From: Topomyia yanbarensis
Taxonomy: Eukaryota; Arthropoda; Insecta; Diptera; Culicidae
Direction of reading: 5' to 3'
Assembly: GCF_030247195.1 (NCBI RefSeq)
Contig: NC_080670.1
Location: 209,858,546-209,922,545 of the forward strand
DNA length: 64,000 bases
In this document: in pieces, positions 1 through 11,277 of the stretch
How positions within the stretch are numbered: position 1 is the stretch's first letter
Layout of the letters: each line of letters opens with the position of its first letter
Position numbers and translations under genes: made by a program
The notes under the pieces: model-generated
Seen by the model: the letters and a program-made list of their open reading frames with translations, nothing else
The model's database searches: none
Told to the model about the DNA's origin: nothing

Positions 1-1540
1 ATTTATACCAATCCGATCCATATTAAAACCTCAACACATGATAACCATCATTGCCGGCCGCCACCATCTCCATCGTTCACGGGGAAAGATAAAGGATAAG
101 GCAGACGGGAAGTGTTGATGCTCCACCTACTTAACGGAAGGACGACGATTCATCAGACTCTTCCATCGGTGTCGCGGAGTTGGTGGTTTGGAAGGGTATA
201 AGGTCTAGGATTCGCTCCAAGCAAGCGATGCGACCTGTAAAGAATATTTTATTATGTAGTTGTTTGGTTAGTCTTCGAGTACACGAACACTCGAAAAGGA
301 AAAGATCTTGTTTGGTTTTTCGTAAAATCTGGGCAGCCGGCTACCGAGAGTATCCTATGTTTCCTAAACTAAAGCAATTTGAACTCCACACAGCCGACCG
401 TGGGAGTAATGGGCCTGTATCTATTGTAACAGTATTTAGACAGAATTCGCTACTTCTTCTCAACGGTATATTTATTTGGTTGAAAACTACTGAGTTATAC
501 AGACAAAGGATTATGATAGCGCGAGATGTTATAAATCAAGGTATGAATACCATTTACCCTACAACCATAAAGCAAGAAATATTATGGTTATTATCGTTTT
601 ATCATTGTTCCGTGCAGTGTTCTCGCAGTAGATTTACGTGAAAACTTCATGTAAAAATTAAATTTACACATTAAATTTTACTGCTACCGAGAAAAAAATG
701 TATGGAAAAAATCGAGTTAAGGTTAAGGCATACCGCTGTTAACACCGATGGTTTATTATCTCGCTCTTACATATGCTAGGCCCATTAGTTTGACACATAT
801 TGCCCCGGATACACACATGTCAAAGTAATGGTATACAATATGCTGGAGCGAGACTACATGTTTCAATCAGTGAATACATGGATACAGTAGCGCTTCCCCT
901 AGAAGTTATAATCTCTTTTGTAATTACCCCCGTTTTCTAGTCGATTTATAATTAAATGTGCTGTAGAAACGTTAAATTTTATTGTTTTTGCATGATCACA
1001 TGAGACTTTACTGTAAATTATTGTAAAATTACTGTTCTGTCACGGTGAAAATTATGGTTTTGTTACTGTACATTTGCATTCGGGTTAGTGCCTCTTGTAA
1101 CGTGAGTAAACACATTCAATTTGAGATTTTTGACTCAGGTTTTGAATAATTTACTCCTCTGTGCGACATACAATTATTTTTGCTTGAGGATTTGTAAACC
1201 GAATTCAAATCCCAGGTTCGAAAGGGTCGAAAATTGACATTTGCTGTAACTCCGACCTTCCTGCGGGAACTCACACTACTCTCTCGCTCAACACCGATTT
1301 GATGCACTGAGCATGAGTACCCACCATGCAGGGTAAACACAAAAATCCCTCCCGTCAACAACCTCAATCATGCGTCAGCTGTTCGACAGAACAGAGCGGT
1401 TTTTGTATTAACGGGAATTTGTTCACTGAAATCGAGAAGCTTCAAGAGTGAAAGCAAACTGTTTTCTATTTATGTTTGCAAAGACTGCCGGTCAATAAAA
1501 ATATAAGCGATAAGCACGGTGATAGTTTGTATTTTTTAAT
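1..1540. other. Intergenic, no gene supported
   Basis: AT-rich sequence. The open frames here (for example 180-641 +) have no recognisable domain and biased, low-complexity composition, so I do not call a gene. The last part presumably holds the promoter and 5' UTR of the peptidase gene that starts at 1649. Confidence 0.5.
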
Positions 1541-1648
1541 CGTCGCTGTAGGCTAGAAGCTGCACTGATTTGAGGTAAGTATAAGTTAAACTTGCTGCTA
1601 AATTAGTGAGTAGAAATTTTTAAAATTACAGCAAAAAACGCCCCCATC

Positions 1649-3203
1649 ATGATGCACCGCCGGAACAAACAGCGCGAGCTGTTGTTGATGATATTTGTAT
1701 TGTGCTTGTTTGCCGCGAAAACAAGTTCCAAATACAACTATCAAACGAAATATCTGGACGTTCCGTTGGACCATTTCAACTACGTCAATGAAACTGTAAC
1801 CTTCAAATTGAGGTGAGTCACCCGTTTACTCAATTAGTACGGTTTAATTTTCCCTCTTTTTTTAGATACCTCACAAATGACACCTACAACTCCGACGGTT
1901 CCGGTCCTATCTTGTTCTACACTGGTAACGAGGGCGACATCGAACTGTTTGCCCAGAATACCGGCTTTATGTGGGAACTGGCACCGAAACTGAAAGCTTC
2001 CCTAGTTTTCGCCGAACATCGATTCTACGGAAAAACACTTCCCTTCGGCAACGCTTCCTACGATTCCCCCCGTAATCTGGGCTACCTAACCTCCGAACAA
2101 GCGCTGGCCGATTTCGCTTATCTCCTCGCGGAGATTAATCCCTCCAATCGGACCACTAGGGGGCGTCCTGTGGTTGCTTTCGGTGGATCCTACGGTGGAA
2201 TGTTGGCTGCCTGGTTTCGGATGAAATATCCCCACCTGGTGCTGGGAGCGATTGCCGCCTCCGCTCCGATCCGACAGTTTGATGCCGGTTGTGGTGTATT
2301 TAATCAGATTTTGACGTCGGTATTTACCGTGGCGTATACCCGGGAATGTTCCCAGAATATAGCGCGGTCGTGGGAAACGTTAAAGAATTATTCCTCGACG
2401 GCGGACGGATTGAAGGTTCTGCAGGAAAAGTTCAAGTTTTGTACGAATGTGACCAAAGCGGAAGACATTACGGGAACGTTCTTCGATTACTTGGGTGACG
2501 TCTACGGCAATTTGGCGATGATCAACTACCCATACAATACATCGTTTTTGGCTCCGGTTCCGGCTTATCCTGTGCGTGAGTTTTGTGGCCGATTGGCGGA
2601 GAATTACACGGGGGTGGAACTGGTTTCGAGACTGCAGGAAGCTGTTAGCATTTACTCGAACTACACCGGTACGACCAAATGCTTGGATATCAGTTCTTCG
2701 TATGACAGCAGCATGGGCGACAAGGGTTGGGAGTTTCAGACCTGTACGGAAATGATGATGCCAATGTGTTCCGAGGGAACGGGAAAAGATATGTTTCCCA
2801 AGAAGCCTTGGGATGAGAAGAAATTCTCGGATGATTGTTTCAAGAAGTTTGGGGTGCGACCGAAACCGAAGGTGGCCTTTACCATGTATGGGGGGTTGTA
2901 TTTGGAGTAGGTGTTTACGGTTCTGAGAAAGGGGGACGGTTCTAATGAAGCTCTTTTCTTTTTAGCGGTGTATCAAATATCATCTTCAGCAATGGTTTGA
3001 TGGATCCTTGGTCCGGAGGAGGTGTGCTTCGAACTGGAAACAGCAAGGTTTTGGTTGTGCTTATCCCCGAGGGTGCCCATCACATCGATCTGCGTGCTTC
3101 CAACGAAAACGATCCGGGATCGGTGGAAGCCGCTCGTCGGATCCACGTGGAAAATATTCAACAGTGGCTTAAGCAGTACCGGAAGGCTAATAACTATCGT
3201 TAA
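1649..3203 (+). CDS. S28 serine peptidase, DPP2/DPP7-like (prolylcarboxypeptidase family)
   Basis: Three exons, 1649-1812, 1866-2906 and 2966-3203, joined by GT-AG introns of 53 and 59 bp, give a 480-aa protein, close to the usual family length. The first Met is followed by a basic stretch and a hydrophobic core (LLLMIFVLCLFAA), a signal peptide, so the product should enter the secretory or lysosomal route. The S28 nucleophile motif GGSYGG puts the catalytic Ser near residue 163; Asp is near 415 in NGLMDPWSGGG and His near 440 in EGAHHIDLR. Known family chemistry is release of residues or dipeptides at X-Pro bonds. The middle (NYPYNTSF) and the C-terminal DPGSVEAAR segment look closer to DPP2/DPP7 than to PRCP; that is my reading, not a computed tree. 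Several NxS/T sites fit a glycoprotein. It converges on TRAPPC1. Confidence 0.93.
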
Positions 3204-3280
3204 CTGGAGAAATGAACAGATTGTTGTTGAAATTATATCAAGCAAATGTTTTTTACTAGATAGGTTTTGTGAGGTTTGAT

Positions 3281-3286
3281 AATAAA
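3281..3286 (+). terminator. Poly(A) signal of the S28 peptidase gene
   Basis: AATAAA 78 bp after the stop at 3203. Cleavage 10-30 bp downstream would fall inside the last coding exon of TRAPPC1 on the opposite strand. Confidence 0.7.
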
Positions 3287-3294
3287 GTTGAATT

Positions 3295-3885
3295 TTAGAT
3301 AACTTTCGGTCCAAACAGGGGCGATTGTTTCACGAATTCGTCCAGCTTAGTTTTGAACAGGTCCGAAGTTACTGGGGTTCCTATGGTCCACAGGGGGTTG
3401 CGTACGACGTATTCCACCCAAATCTAAAAAAAAAGGTAATAACTTATTTTTCGCTCAATCGGAAACAAATTGGATAAGTTTATTACTTTACTGTACAGTT
3501 GCAGTAGAAAGTCTTTGATCCCCGTCGCTGTCGTATCCGTGTTCATGACGAATTTCAAACCGGAAGATACCTCAACAAAGTGCAGTGCGTATTTGTTTGT
3601 TTTGTAGTACAGGAAGCCTTCCTTCGGATCGATGGGAGATATTTTGTTGACGAAAGATTTAAGGGAATACAGCATGCCGTACATAAGTTTGGATTCCTAA
3701 AAAAGGAACATTTCCCGGGTTGATTGGATTATTGATAAAAATGGTTCGATTTTAAGACAGCAGTGTGGGGTTTATTAAAAATTTCTTACCTCATCTTTGG
3801 TGATTCCAGATTGCTTCAATCGGTTCCACTCGCCGTAATACAAAAGAGTTCCAAATTTGTCGAAAATATACAAATTATAAATCAT
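3295..3885 (-). CDS. TRAPPC1: Trafficking protein particle complex subunit 1 (TRAPPC1/Bet5)
   Basis: Three exons read on the minus strand, 3885-3790, 3696-3487 and 3423-3295, all phase 0, give 144 aa, against about 145 for animal TRAPPC1. The start [17 protein letters not shown] is the typical sybindin/longin-fold opening, [17 protein letters not shown] is the conserved helix, and the C-terminal part reads [10 protein letters not shown]. The protein is a core TRAPP subunit acting as part of the Rab1/Ypt1 exchange factor in ER-Golgi tethering (family knowledge). Splice sites are canonical (GAG|gtaaga, AAA|gtaata). Its stop lies 9 bp from the poly(A) signal of the convergent peptidase gene, and no AATAAA for its own strand is visible in the 90 bp that follow, so its transcript probably extends into the neighbour. 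Confidence 0.95.
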
Positions 3886-4152
3886 TTTAGGAATCAAAAC
3901 TTTTTAACTCGACAAGTTGTTTAGCTTGTGAACTGACCACTATAAACAAACGTACGAGAGAGTGTGAAATGAGTGTCCAGCTGCAGTAATATGAAACATA
4001 ACAAATCACCACTCAGTTTTTTGTCACGCAACATTCATTTGACAGATCTATTGAGTGACTTATACCAGCTTCTTGCTTCCATCGCATGTGTTGAGCAAGT
4101 TGTAATTATATTAAATTTTAGTCTTATTTCTCGAAAAGTTTTTTTACTTACA
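3886..4152. promoter_or_regulatory. Bidirectional promoter spacer, TRAPPC1 / mRpL9
   Basis: The two start codons are 267 bp apart in head-to-head orientation, so both promoters and 5' UTRs must lie here unless unseen upstream exons exist. I see no clear TATA box with an initiator; this fits housekeeping promoters but is inference from layout. Confidence 0.55.
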
Positions 4153-5057
4153 ATGCTTGCAAGCATCACCAAGAGCCTCGCTGGCATCTCCCTGTGTTCG
4201 GCAAACCGAGTTCTCAACCAGCAAACACGGGTAAGTTTACGATTTTTCCATTCATCATCCCAGTTAAAACTCACCGGAAACAACTTGTTTACGCAACGCC
4301 CAACCATAGAACACCTTCATCCTAAAACGCCGCACCCCACCAAATTTGCACAAGAAAAACCACAAGCCGGGAAAACTACGCGGCCGTCACTTCGTTTACG
4401 ACCTGATCGAGGACACGACCACCAAAAAGAAAGCAAACCTCGAAGTGGTACTAACCACCTTCGTCGACGGGATCGGCTCCAAAGGCGACGTAGTATCGCT
4501 GAAGCCCCACGTTGCCTACAACAAACTGCTGCTGCCGGGATTGGCCGTGTACAAGACACCCGAAGCGATCGCCAAGTTTGCTACCGAGCGGGATGAACGG
4601 GAAAAAGAGCTGCACAGTTCGGCTCACGCTCAACGGGTGAGGAGTTACGGATCTGTTCTTACGCGTCGATTCCTTATTAGTTTTGATCGCTTACTTTCAG
4701 ACCGTCAACAAACTGGAGGAAATAATCCTTGCCGTGGTCATGAACAAAGACCAGCCGTGGGTTATCGAGCGGTGGCACATTAAGGCTTCGCTGCGGAAAG
4801 CCGGTTTCTATGTTCCCGAAGAAGCTATTACTCTGCCGGAGGACCCCATTGCTGGACCGGATCTGCTGAAGCAGGGTAAGGAATTCTTCTGCACGGTTAC
4901 GGTAAACAATCTGGAGAAGGCACGGCTACGCTGCCGGATTCATCACTGGAGTACGGATCCTAGCGAACGGTTGCAGTACTTGTTTGAGCACTGGAAACTG
5001 CAGGCGGAACCACTGTTCGGGGATGGTGCACCGGCGGCGGACGTGAAACAGGAGTAA
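4153..5057 (+). CDS. mRpL9: Mitochondrial large ribosomal subunit protein bL9m
   Basis: Exons 4153-4230, 4310-4636 and 4701-5057, all phase 0, give 253 aa. The N-terminus (MLASITKSLAGISLCSANR) is Arg/Ser-rich and amphipathic, a mitochondrial targeting signal. The bL9 core follows: the VVLTTFVDGIGSKGDVVSLK segment is the L9 N-domain with its Gly-rich turn, then the linker helix, then a long animal-specific C-terminal part (KAGFYVPEEAITLP). Role: component of the mitoribosome large subunit near the L1 stalk (family knowledge). The start was chosen because it opens the targeting peptide and splices in frame. AATAAA follows at 5101-5106. Confidence 0.94.
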
Positions 5058-5100
5058 AGAGAGTTGATTTGGGTAGTATAGCGTATGGATAGTTTATGGC

Positions 5101-5106
5101 AATAAA
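5101..5106 (+). terminator. Poly(A) signal of mRpL9
   Basis: AATAAA 44 bp after the stop codon at 5057. Confidence 0.65.
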
Positions 5107-5448
5107 CCAGTTCGTTTCCATAAAAAAATAGATTTGTAAACAGTAAAATTTAACGATATATTAGAAAAGTTACAAGCAAAAACGGAGTTTTTCGAGTGGA
5201 CAAAATGGGAATGTTCATCTAAAAAAATGTGTCACTTCACGAGCTAACAGTTTGGTTGGAAACATCTCATTATTTCAGATTTATCGGTAGATTGATTCTC
5301 GTACGCCGAAAAGGAACTTTTCATAAGTAAACTGTTTCGGGATAGTCAAGTTTAAAGGTCAGTGTCTCACAGAGGTCCCATGTCGAGTTTTCAAGAAAAC
5401 GAATTGCGATCAATGGCAGGTTAGATTTATGGAGTTTTTACTTGATCC

Positions 5449-5532
5449 CGAAACTGAGTCAGGTTCTAACCACAATCGCTATCAGTTCATACATTCTGAC
5501 AACAGTTGGGGTTAGCACCTGACTCAGTTTCG
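5449..5532. repeat. Fold-back, 23-bp arms
   Basis: Arms 5449-5471 and 5510-5532 are reverse complements with a single mismatch (core ACTGAGTCAGG / CCTGACTCAGT), separated by 38 bp. Probably the relic of a small MITE. Nothing else is recognised between 5107 and 5600. Confidence 0.6.
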
Positions 5533-5599
5533 CTTCAACTAAAAACATTCGCGAGAATCAAAGGCCTTCAACTACAGCATTAACGTGCACTGTCCACAC

Positions 5600-6935
5600 G
5601 AAGAATTTTATGCGAAATTGGAGCATGTTTATGGCAGTTTCTAATGGCGAGATGTTAAGATCATTATCGGCGTTGTACACCGTTAAGACGTCGACAAGAA
5701 ACTTTCCGTTGAGGCCCTTCGCACCCACAGATAGCTGTGCTCACAACATGGATGCAGACAAGTTGATGGAAACCTTGGCAAGGATCTGTGATACAATAAC
5801 CTCAAAACTGGAGCCAAAGAACAGATGGAGTCTAGTCTAGGGGCGGAACGAAACACTACGTACTACCCGTGCTGCTTGTTTTGAAGCCAGCAGAAGAAGT
5901 TTCCAGCGAACCCGCACCGAAAAAGATAGAGAGGTGCGTAATGTAATGTTCCATGTGATTAGAAACAGATTCAAACGGAAGATAAAGCAAATCTGCCGAG
6001 AGGCTGATGTCAATTTTTGGGGTAACGCTTGTCAAGTCATGATAGCAAAGATCAACGGTCCATCGACGCCAGTTGAAACGTACCTGAATAAGCTGTAGGT
6101 AATCATGAAGGGTCATTTCCTGAAGCATGATCCAACGACGTGGGCGCTGACTTCGTACGGCAAGGTAGAAGCAGCAATCGCTGGACATATGCAGGCCCTC
6201 AATGTCGAGCTTTTTACAGTGGTGAAGGGTAAAAAAGTGAAGAAAGCTCCCGGATCGTATGGAATTCCCAACGAGGTATTGAAAACTGAAATTCTGGCGT
6301 TTCCGAACTTTTTCATAACGGTAATGAAACTTACAAAGCAGCAAGAAAGTCGACTACTTCCAAGACAGATGGAAAGTCCCGAAGCTAGTGCTACTGACCG
6401 AACTAGGGAATCCGCCGCCGTGACAACCTGCATCATCCATATGGCAACTGGCTAGTCTCGGGAAGCTCTTGGAGTGGATTATCCTGCATCGTGTGTCGAA
6501 AGGTACGGAGTTTTAAATCGGTCTGCCAAAGAGGCATACGTGATTCCGGAAAAGAAAATTGACGAGGGACGAAATTCGGACAACCGATGAGCAAGTAGAG
6601 AAGGCGAGGGGTAATCGGTTCTGCGCCATGATTGGTGCCAGCTGAGAAGGATAAAGCCGTATGCTCAATCTTATCAGTCGTATCAGCTGCAACTGCCCTG
6701 GGACTAGCTGGCAAACCACCGCATCAAGCAACAGCGATTTTTTCCGACTCTATTGGTGATGACAGCTCTCAAAGCCCAGAGCTGAGGCCATCAGTTTGAC
6801 AAAATCATAATGCGCTGTCACGATTCAGAAGACGCGGACCACCGGATCCCGGGTCATTGCGACATAAAGAGTAACGAGGTCGTGGATCTACTAGCGGCTA
6901 TTGACCGCTCAAACATTTCCCAGAAAATATCGACT
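5600..6935 (+). pseudogene. Decayed non-LTR retrotransposon, R1/I/Loa-like
   Basis: Conserved blocks appear in successive frames with many stops. Near 6235-6300 a reverse-transcriptase start resembles KAPGSYGIPNEVLK. At 6355-6490 pieces resemble the 'K..LLPK.GKPP...LG.LLE.I...R' block (WKVPKLVLLTELG, then LGKLLEWIILHR in other frames). Near 6845-6900 an RNase H-like IPGHCDIKSNEVVDLLA is seen. The order RT then RNase H fits the R1/I/Loa-type lineages. Interrupted throughout, so inactive. Confidence 0.72.
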
Positions 6936-7126
6936 GAACCACTAGGAATTTCAATAATAGTGCAACACAACGATTCACCAGAATTAAAAGAACCATTAAG
7001 ATATACAAAGAAATTAGGAAAGCCAACGATGGCGTCTCTGAACCGGACACTCCAGGGTGGCCCAATTCCATACTTTCTCGTTAACTGAACTATTCGGCGA
7101 AATCAATTTTTGAGCGTTTTTTTTTC

Positions 7127-7353
7127 AAAAAGACATCTGCAATGAGTTACTCTCTTTGTTTACTTCCTCTTCTGTTAATAATTCGGTCACTTTAACATTT
7201 ATCCCTCAACTCTTTGCCTAATATGCTATTTAAAACCACCGTCTTTCGATCTGTACTGTAAAACAAGTGAAAAGTGTTGTGGTGACGCCGTGAAAATCGA
7301 AAGAGAAAGTAAACAAAGAGAGTAACAGCTCATTGTAGGTAATATGTCGTTTT
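7127..7353. mobile_element. MITE (~227 bp)
   Basis: Imperfect inverted termini: AAAAAGACAT at the left, ATGTCGTTTT at the right, then the shared block GAGTTACTCTCTTTGTTTAC against GTAAACAAAGAGAGTAACAG. No coding capacity. The CTCTTTGTTTACTTTC-type block recurs in the MITE at 50915-51172, so the two may be relatives. Confidence 0.7.
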
Positions 7354-7749
7354 GAATAAAAGCTCTATAGAATTACGCGAGAAGAACCGTAGAACATCTG
7401 ATTCTGTTTATCAAGTGTGTAGAGTTACATGATCTCCCGCCATCCATAAAAAATGTTCAGACAAACGATCCAACAACAGGAAATAAACTTACCACTTGAA
7501 CATGAACTTCAATTTCTGTTTTTCTTAAATGCAATATTGAAACGCTGAAATAAACAAAAAACGAATTAGTGTTTTGATAACATCAGAACAGAACGAACAG
7601 AAACTAAAACAAACACAGAATAAATACAATATTAATTTCAATCTATTCAATTTGTTAACTAATATATTACTGGGCACCCTATTCGCATTTCAATGGTTCA
7701 TCCGCATAGATGAGTGCTAGTGCGGGTAGAGCACACGTAACCTTTCTTC

Positions 7750-8560
7750 GTTCAGTTCATCGGCGATCGCGCACCGGCACGGTTTGATTGTCGAGTTCAC
7801 ATCGTTCGCGGTCCGCGTGTGGATTAAAAAATTAACATTTCTGTAATAAATTTATCACTGAATCGGTAGTTCGAAATGTTTTTATGCGTCGAAAAAAATC
7901 CGTTTCGATCGCGAGAATTTTGCCCGTTTACGTTGCGGCATCATATTGTAGTGCAGTGAAAAAAATATGTCCTTAATTTGGGATCAAAGAAAAGGCCACT
8001 TTCGGGCCAAGAAAGTTGTGGAATCGGTAGTTCTATCCCGAGTAAAAATAAGTGCATAAAGCAGAGCAAAAGTGTGGTGTTTCGAAATCGGGTAATACGG
8101 TAAAAGCCCATCGGAAAAGTAGTGCAAATATTGCGGCGGAAGCAATTCGAGACGCGCAACATGTTCGATCGTGCAAACAATATTGTTACCGGAGAAGTTA
8201 GCGGCAAGTTATGAGAAAAGAGCGAAGCGGTGTTCGTTTGGTGAGTGAGCGGCCGATTTTTAGATTCGATCGTAGTGAGCGCTGATTAGCCGTCATTTTT
8301 ATTAGCCAATTCGATGGAGATGAGTGCGGCGCGGGCGTTCGTGATTGCTGTTGCCAGTTGTATAGGTAGTTTATTTGAAACTACTGGTGGAAAATATTCA
8401 GCAGATAAAGCGAAAAATCTTTTTCTATTTGAAAGGCAAAAGTGAATGTGTTTTAAAGCAGAGATTGTGATAGTGCTTGTGCTTAATTTGTTGTTTTTCT
8501 TAAAGAGAAATATGTAGAGAAATGCTGATCGACTTACTAGCTGTCATTGCAGGTAAAAAA
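7750..8560 (+). promoter_or_regulatory. Candidate promoter and long non-coding first exon
   Basis: An initiator-like TTCAGTTC lies at 7751-7758 in a locally GC-rich stretch, with GGTTTG about 28 bp downstream, near a DPE. Donor-like sites follow: GTGAGTGAGC near 8240 and GTAAAAAATA near 8555. A short upstream ORF of 17 codons starts at 8160. No coding exon follows in the window. Read as a 5' UTR exon of a + strand gene whose coding part lies elsewhere; this rests on composition and signals only. An opposite-strand open frame at 7941-8207 has no domain and is not called. Confidence 0.35.
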
Positions 8561-8993
8561 TAAATAAAAACTTGAAATCTAACCCCATCAAAATATGTAT
8601 CACGTTTCATTTTTGAAGTAGAATACTTCTAACGTTTCAATATGGGGTCCCGTTTCAAAAATTTCAGTTGAGAAATTTTCCCAGGTTTGAAATGCGAGTA
8701 TCTTCCGTTCTACTGGACGAAATCGCAATATTTTTGCACTATCTGATCGGAAATTTGTGCACGTATATCGTATTAAATTTCGGAATTACTGCGACTACTA
8801 TAAATAAACCAAAACAAGGATTTTCAGAAAATCCTTCGGAAACAGCGAGGAAAATGCGCAATTTGTCAGCATATCCCACGCAGAGCCGTCAAAAAGGAGC
8901 ATGTAAGCGTTTCATTACATACGGGAATGTTATATATACAGGTCACGCGAGCTTGTTTTGTATCAGTGGGTGCTCGCTTACCACACGAGCAAC

Positions 8994-9288
8994 ATGCTCG
9001 TCCGGACGGTACAATGAGCGGTATCATGTTTGCGTTCCGGTACCAAGCGTCATCGCCAGGTTCTTCGTGATAAAATCCAGGGAATCACCAAATCTGCCAG
9101 TCGGCGTCTGGCTCGTCGTGGTGATGTAAAATGCATCTCCAATTTAATCTACGAATGCTGATGGTGTGCAGAAAAATGTCATCCGAGATGCCGTGACCTA
9201 CACTGAACACGCCAAGCGCAAAACCGCAATGAATGTCGTCTATACTCTGAAGCGGCAGGGACGCACTTTGTATGGATTTGGAAGTTGA
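8994..9288 (+). pseudogene. Histone H4 pseudogene
   Basis: From the ATG at 8994 the frame soon meets a stop, then gives the H4 blocks [29 protein letters not shown] and LIYE; after a deletion and frame change it resumes as [17 protein letters not shown] and [16 protein letters not shown], ending at TGA 9286-9288. TATATATA at 8931 and an initiator-like TATCAGTGG about 30 bp later mimic the histone promoter layout. About 25 residues of the middle are missing. A decayed replication-dependent H4 gene. Confidence 0.9.
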
Positions 9289-9321
9289 AAAGGTAGAACT
9301 CACTTGTATCATTATAAAAAA

Positions 9322-9337
9322 GGCCCTTTTCAGAGCC
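9322..9337 (+). terminator. Degenerate histone 3' stem-loop (H4)
   Basis: GGCCCTTTTCAGAGCC: six-bp stem with one C-A mismatch and a four-base loop, 34 bp after the H4 relic. Confidence 0.75.
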
Positions 9338-9713
9338 ACCAAAATCATTTCAAAGAATGAGTTTGCATTTTCTGTTTCATGGACTGTTTCTCCCTGGAGA
9401 GCTATTTGGGTTAAACCCTAAATTATGATTTATTTCAGTACGCAAATTGCAAATATGGTCAGAAACAAACTGGAGTGAAGTGAATTTTTACTAGGCGCAT
9501 TCAAAAAAGGATTCAATTCTCAAACATTTTACAAAGGTGCCGTATTACATTACTCTCTTTACCCTTAGTGTTCGATAATCTCCGTAGTGGAAACACAATT
9601 TCAATTTTGTTCTTTATCAAAAATATGTGGTCGACCAACCAAGGGGTGGAGCTACGACGAACACATTGAGGACAACACAAAAAAGGACGAGTTTACGTTG
9701 TGCTGTAGTCAGG

Positions 9714-9720
9714 TATAAAA
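9714..9720 (+). promoter_or_regulatory. TATA box, H2B copy A
   Basis: TATAAAA inside GTCAGGTATAAAAACTCAGC, 46 bp before the ATG at 9766. Confidence 0.65.
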
Positions 9721-9765
9721 ACTCAGCATGCTGTTGCTTACGCTCAGTTCGTTTCCAGCATCAGC

Positions 9766-9899
9766 ATGCAGCAGTTCGTTTGCAGCATGTTCCGCGAAAT
9801 TCAAACCGCCGTCCATTTGCTGCTGTCACAGAAGAGTTGGCCAAGCACGCCGTCTTCGATGGCACCAAAACTGTTACCATATACACCAGCACCAAGTAA
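9766..9899 (+). pseudogene. Histone H2B pseudogene, copy A
   Basis: ATG at 9766 opens MQQFVCSMFREIQTAVHLLLS; REIQTAVHLLL is the start of the H2B C-terminal helix. A two-base insertion relative to copy B then shifts the frame, and the rest of H2B ([15 protein letters not shown], ending YTSTK-stop) is in another frame. The N-terminal ~80 residues are absent. A stem-loop follows at 9924. Confidence 0.85.
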
Positions 9900-9923
9900 A
9901 TTTCGAAAACTGCCCAAAGAAAA

Positions 9924-9939
9924 GGCCCTTTTCAGGGCC
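9924..9939 (+). terminator. Histone 3' stem-loop, H2B copy A
   Basis: Perfect GGCCCTTTTCAGGGCC, 25 bp after the H2B stop, followed by a purine-rich ACAAAGAATG stretch like a histone downstream element. Confidence 0.9.
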
Positions 9940-10647
9940 ATCAATTTATCGACAAAGAATGAAATTGAAGTTTTGTTATTACAAGCATCAGCTTGTCAAG
10001 AGCGTTGGATGGTAAGTGAGCCACTTGTGAACAATACCGTCGCTTTCACGAGAATGGCACAAAATGAAAAGTTATTTGTGATTTATAGACAGTTTAGTGT
10101 AATGATTCAATTTACAAAAATCGAACGTTTCGATATAGGGGGTCCGTTTCAAAATTTTCGGCCAGAATGCTGCCTGTTTTTTCAAACGTGAAAATCTGCT
10201 GTTGTATTGCATGAAAACCTTCGATTTTTGCGCTGATTGGAAATAGTTGTGACTAATTCTGTAGAATGTACAATTACTGAAAATAACGGATTTTGTGAAA
10301 GCAGTGGTTGGTCCATACAATTCGATTCCAAGCCAGACTAGTTTTCGTTGGAAGGTCCACCTCTGACAATAGAAGTAAACTATTTTACTATGAATTCAAC
10401 TACAACTTCCTTGAAAACAGCACAGCTAAAAAACTTTTGGGAAAAACGCGCAAACCTAAATTTTTCACTATAATGGAAACTGCCTGTGCCCAGCCGCACA
10501 GCATCATCAAGATTGATAGTAATTCAAGCCGGGAGGAAAGAGGTTGTAAGGCAATGAAAAACGAAAATTTCATTTATATCTTACTGGAATATAATTGGCT
10601 GGTCCTGAAAAGAACTTGTTGGTTTGTGGTTTATTTTGGGTCACAAT

Positions 10648-10830
10648 TTAGGCCTGCTCGATTGCTGATAGCTGTGAATTTCTCGCAGGGCGACAGTTTC
10701 TGTTCAGTAGTGATGAGGCTTCCTAACGCCAACCGTGACTGGGGCACTTTTACACGGCCTTCGTTGCTTACTGCTTGCGGGGAGGCTTTCCTCCGGTGGA
10801 CTTACGAGCGGTATGTTTGGTACGGGCCAT
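10648..10830 (-). pseudogene. Histone H3 pseudogene, copy A
   Basis: Read on the minus strand from ATG 10830: MARTKHTARKSTGGKPPRKQ then a stop, then ATKA, and after frame changes [10 protein letters not shown], matching H3 residues about 1-55. The sequence just upstream of the ATG is not an H3 promoter but H2B 3' spacer in reverse, joined at the shared GGCCAT. A recombination product with no promoter of its own. Confidence 0.88.
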
Positions 10831-11225
10831 TTATCAACAAAGAATCGAATTGAAATTTTGTTATTACAAGCATCCGAAAGTAGCTTGCCAAGAGCGTTCG
10901 ATGGCAAGTGAGCTACTTGTGAACAATATCGTAGATTTCACGTAGAATGACATAAAATAAAAAGTTATCATTTGTGTGTTTGTTTACAGTTTCGTGTTTA
11001 CTAGGCGCATTCAAAAAAGGTTTCAATTCTCAAACATTTTACCAAGGTGCCATATTACATTACTCTCTTTACCCTGTGTGTTCGATAACCTCCGTATTGG
11101 AAACACAATTTCAATTTTGTTCTTTATCAAAAATATGTGGTCGACCAACCAAGGGGTGGAGCTACGACGAACACATATTGAGGACAACACAAAAAAGGAC
11201 GAGCTTACATTGTGCTGTAGTCAGG

Positions 11226-11232
11226 TATAAAA
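11226..11232 (+). promoter_or_regulatory. TATA box, H2B mini-ORF
   Basis: TATAAAA with an initiator-like TCAGTT 30 bp downstream (11256-11261); the ATG follows at 11278. Confidence 0.65.
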
Positions 11233-11277
11233 ACTCAGCACGCTGTTGTTCACGATCAGTTCGTTTGCAGCATCAGC

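Larger units (their letters stand above)
9491..10990. repeat. Histone-derived tandem duplication, copy A
   Basis: The block starting CTAGGCGCATTCAAAAAAGG at 9491 recurs at 11001, a period of 1510 bp. It carries an H2B remnant (+), spacer and an H3 remnant (-). Its tail (10868-10990) repeats again the spacer of 9985-10090 (AAGAGCGTTGGATGGTAAGT-like), so three spacer copies exist. Spacer sequence of the same type is seen at 8600-8700 and, inverted, at 51230-51310. Confidence 0.85.

Noticed and set aside
180..641. 153-codon open frame (+)
   Set aside because: No domain, no splice context, low-complexity composition; likely chance.
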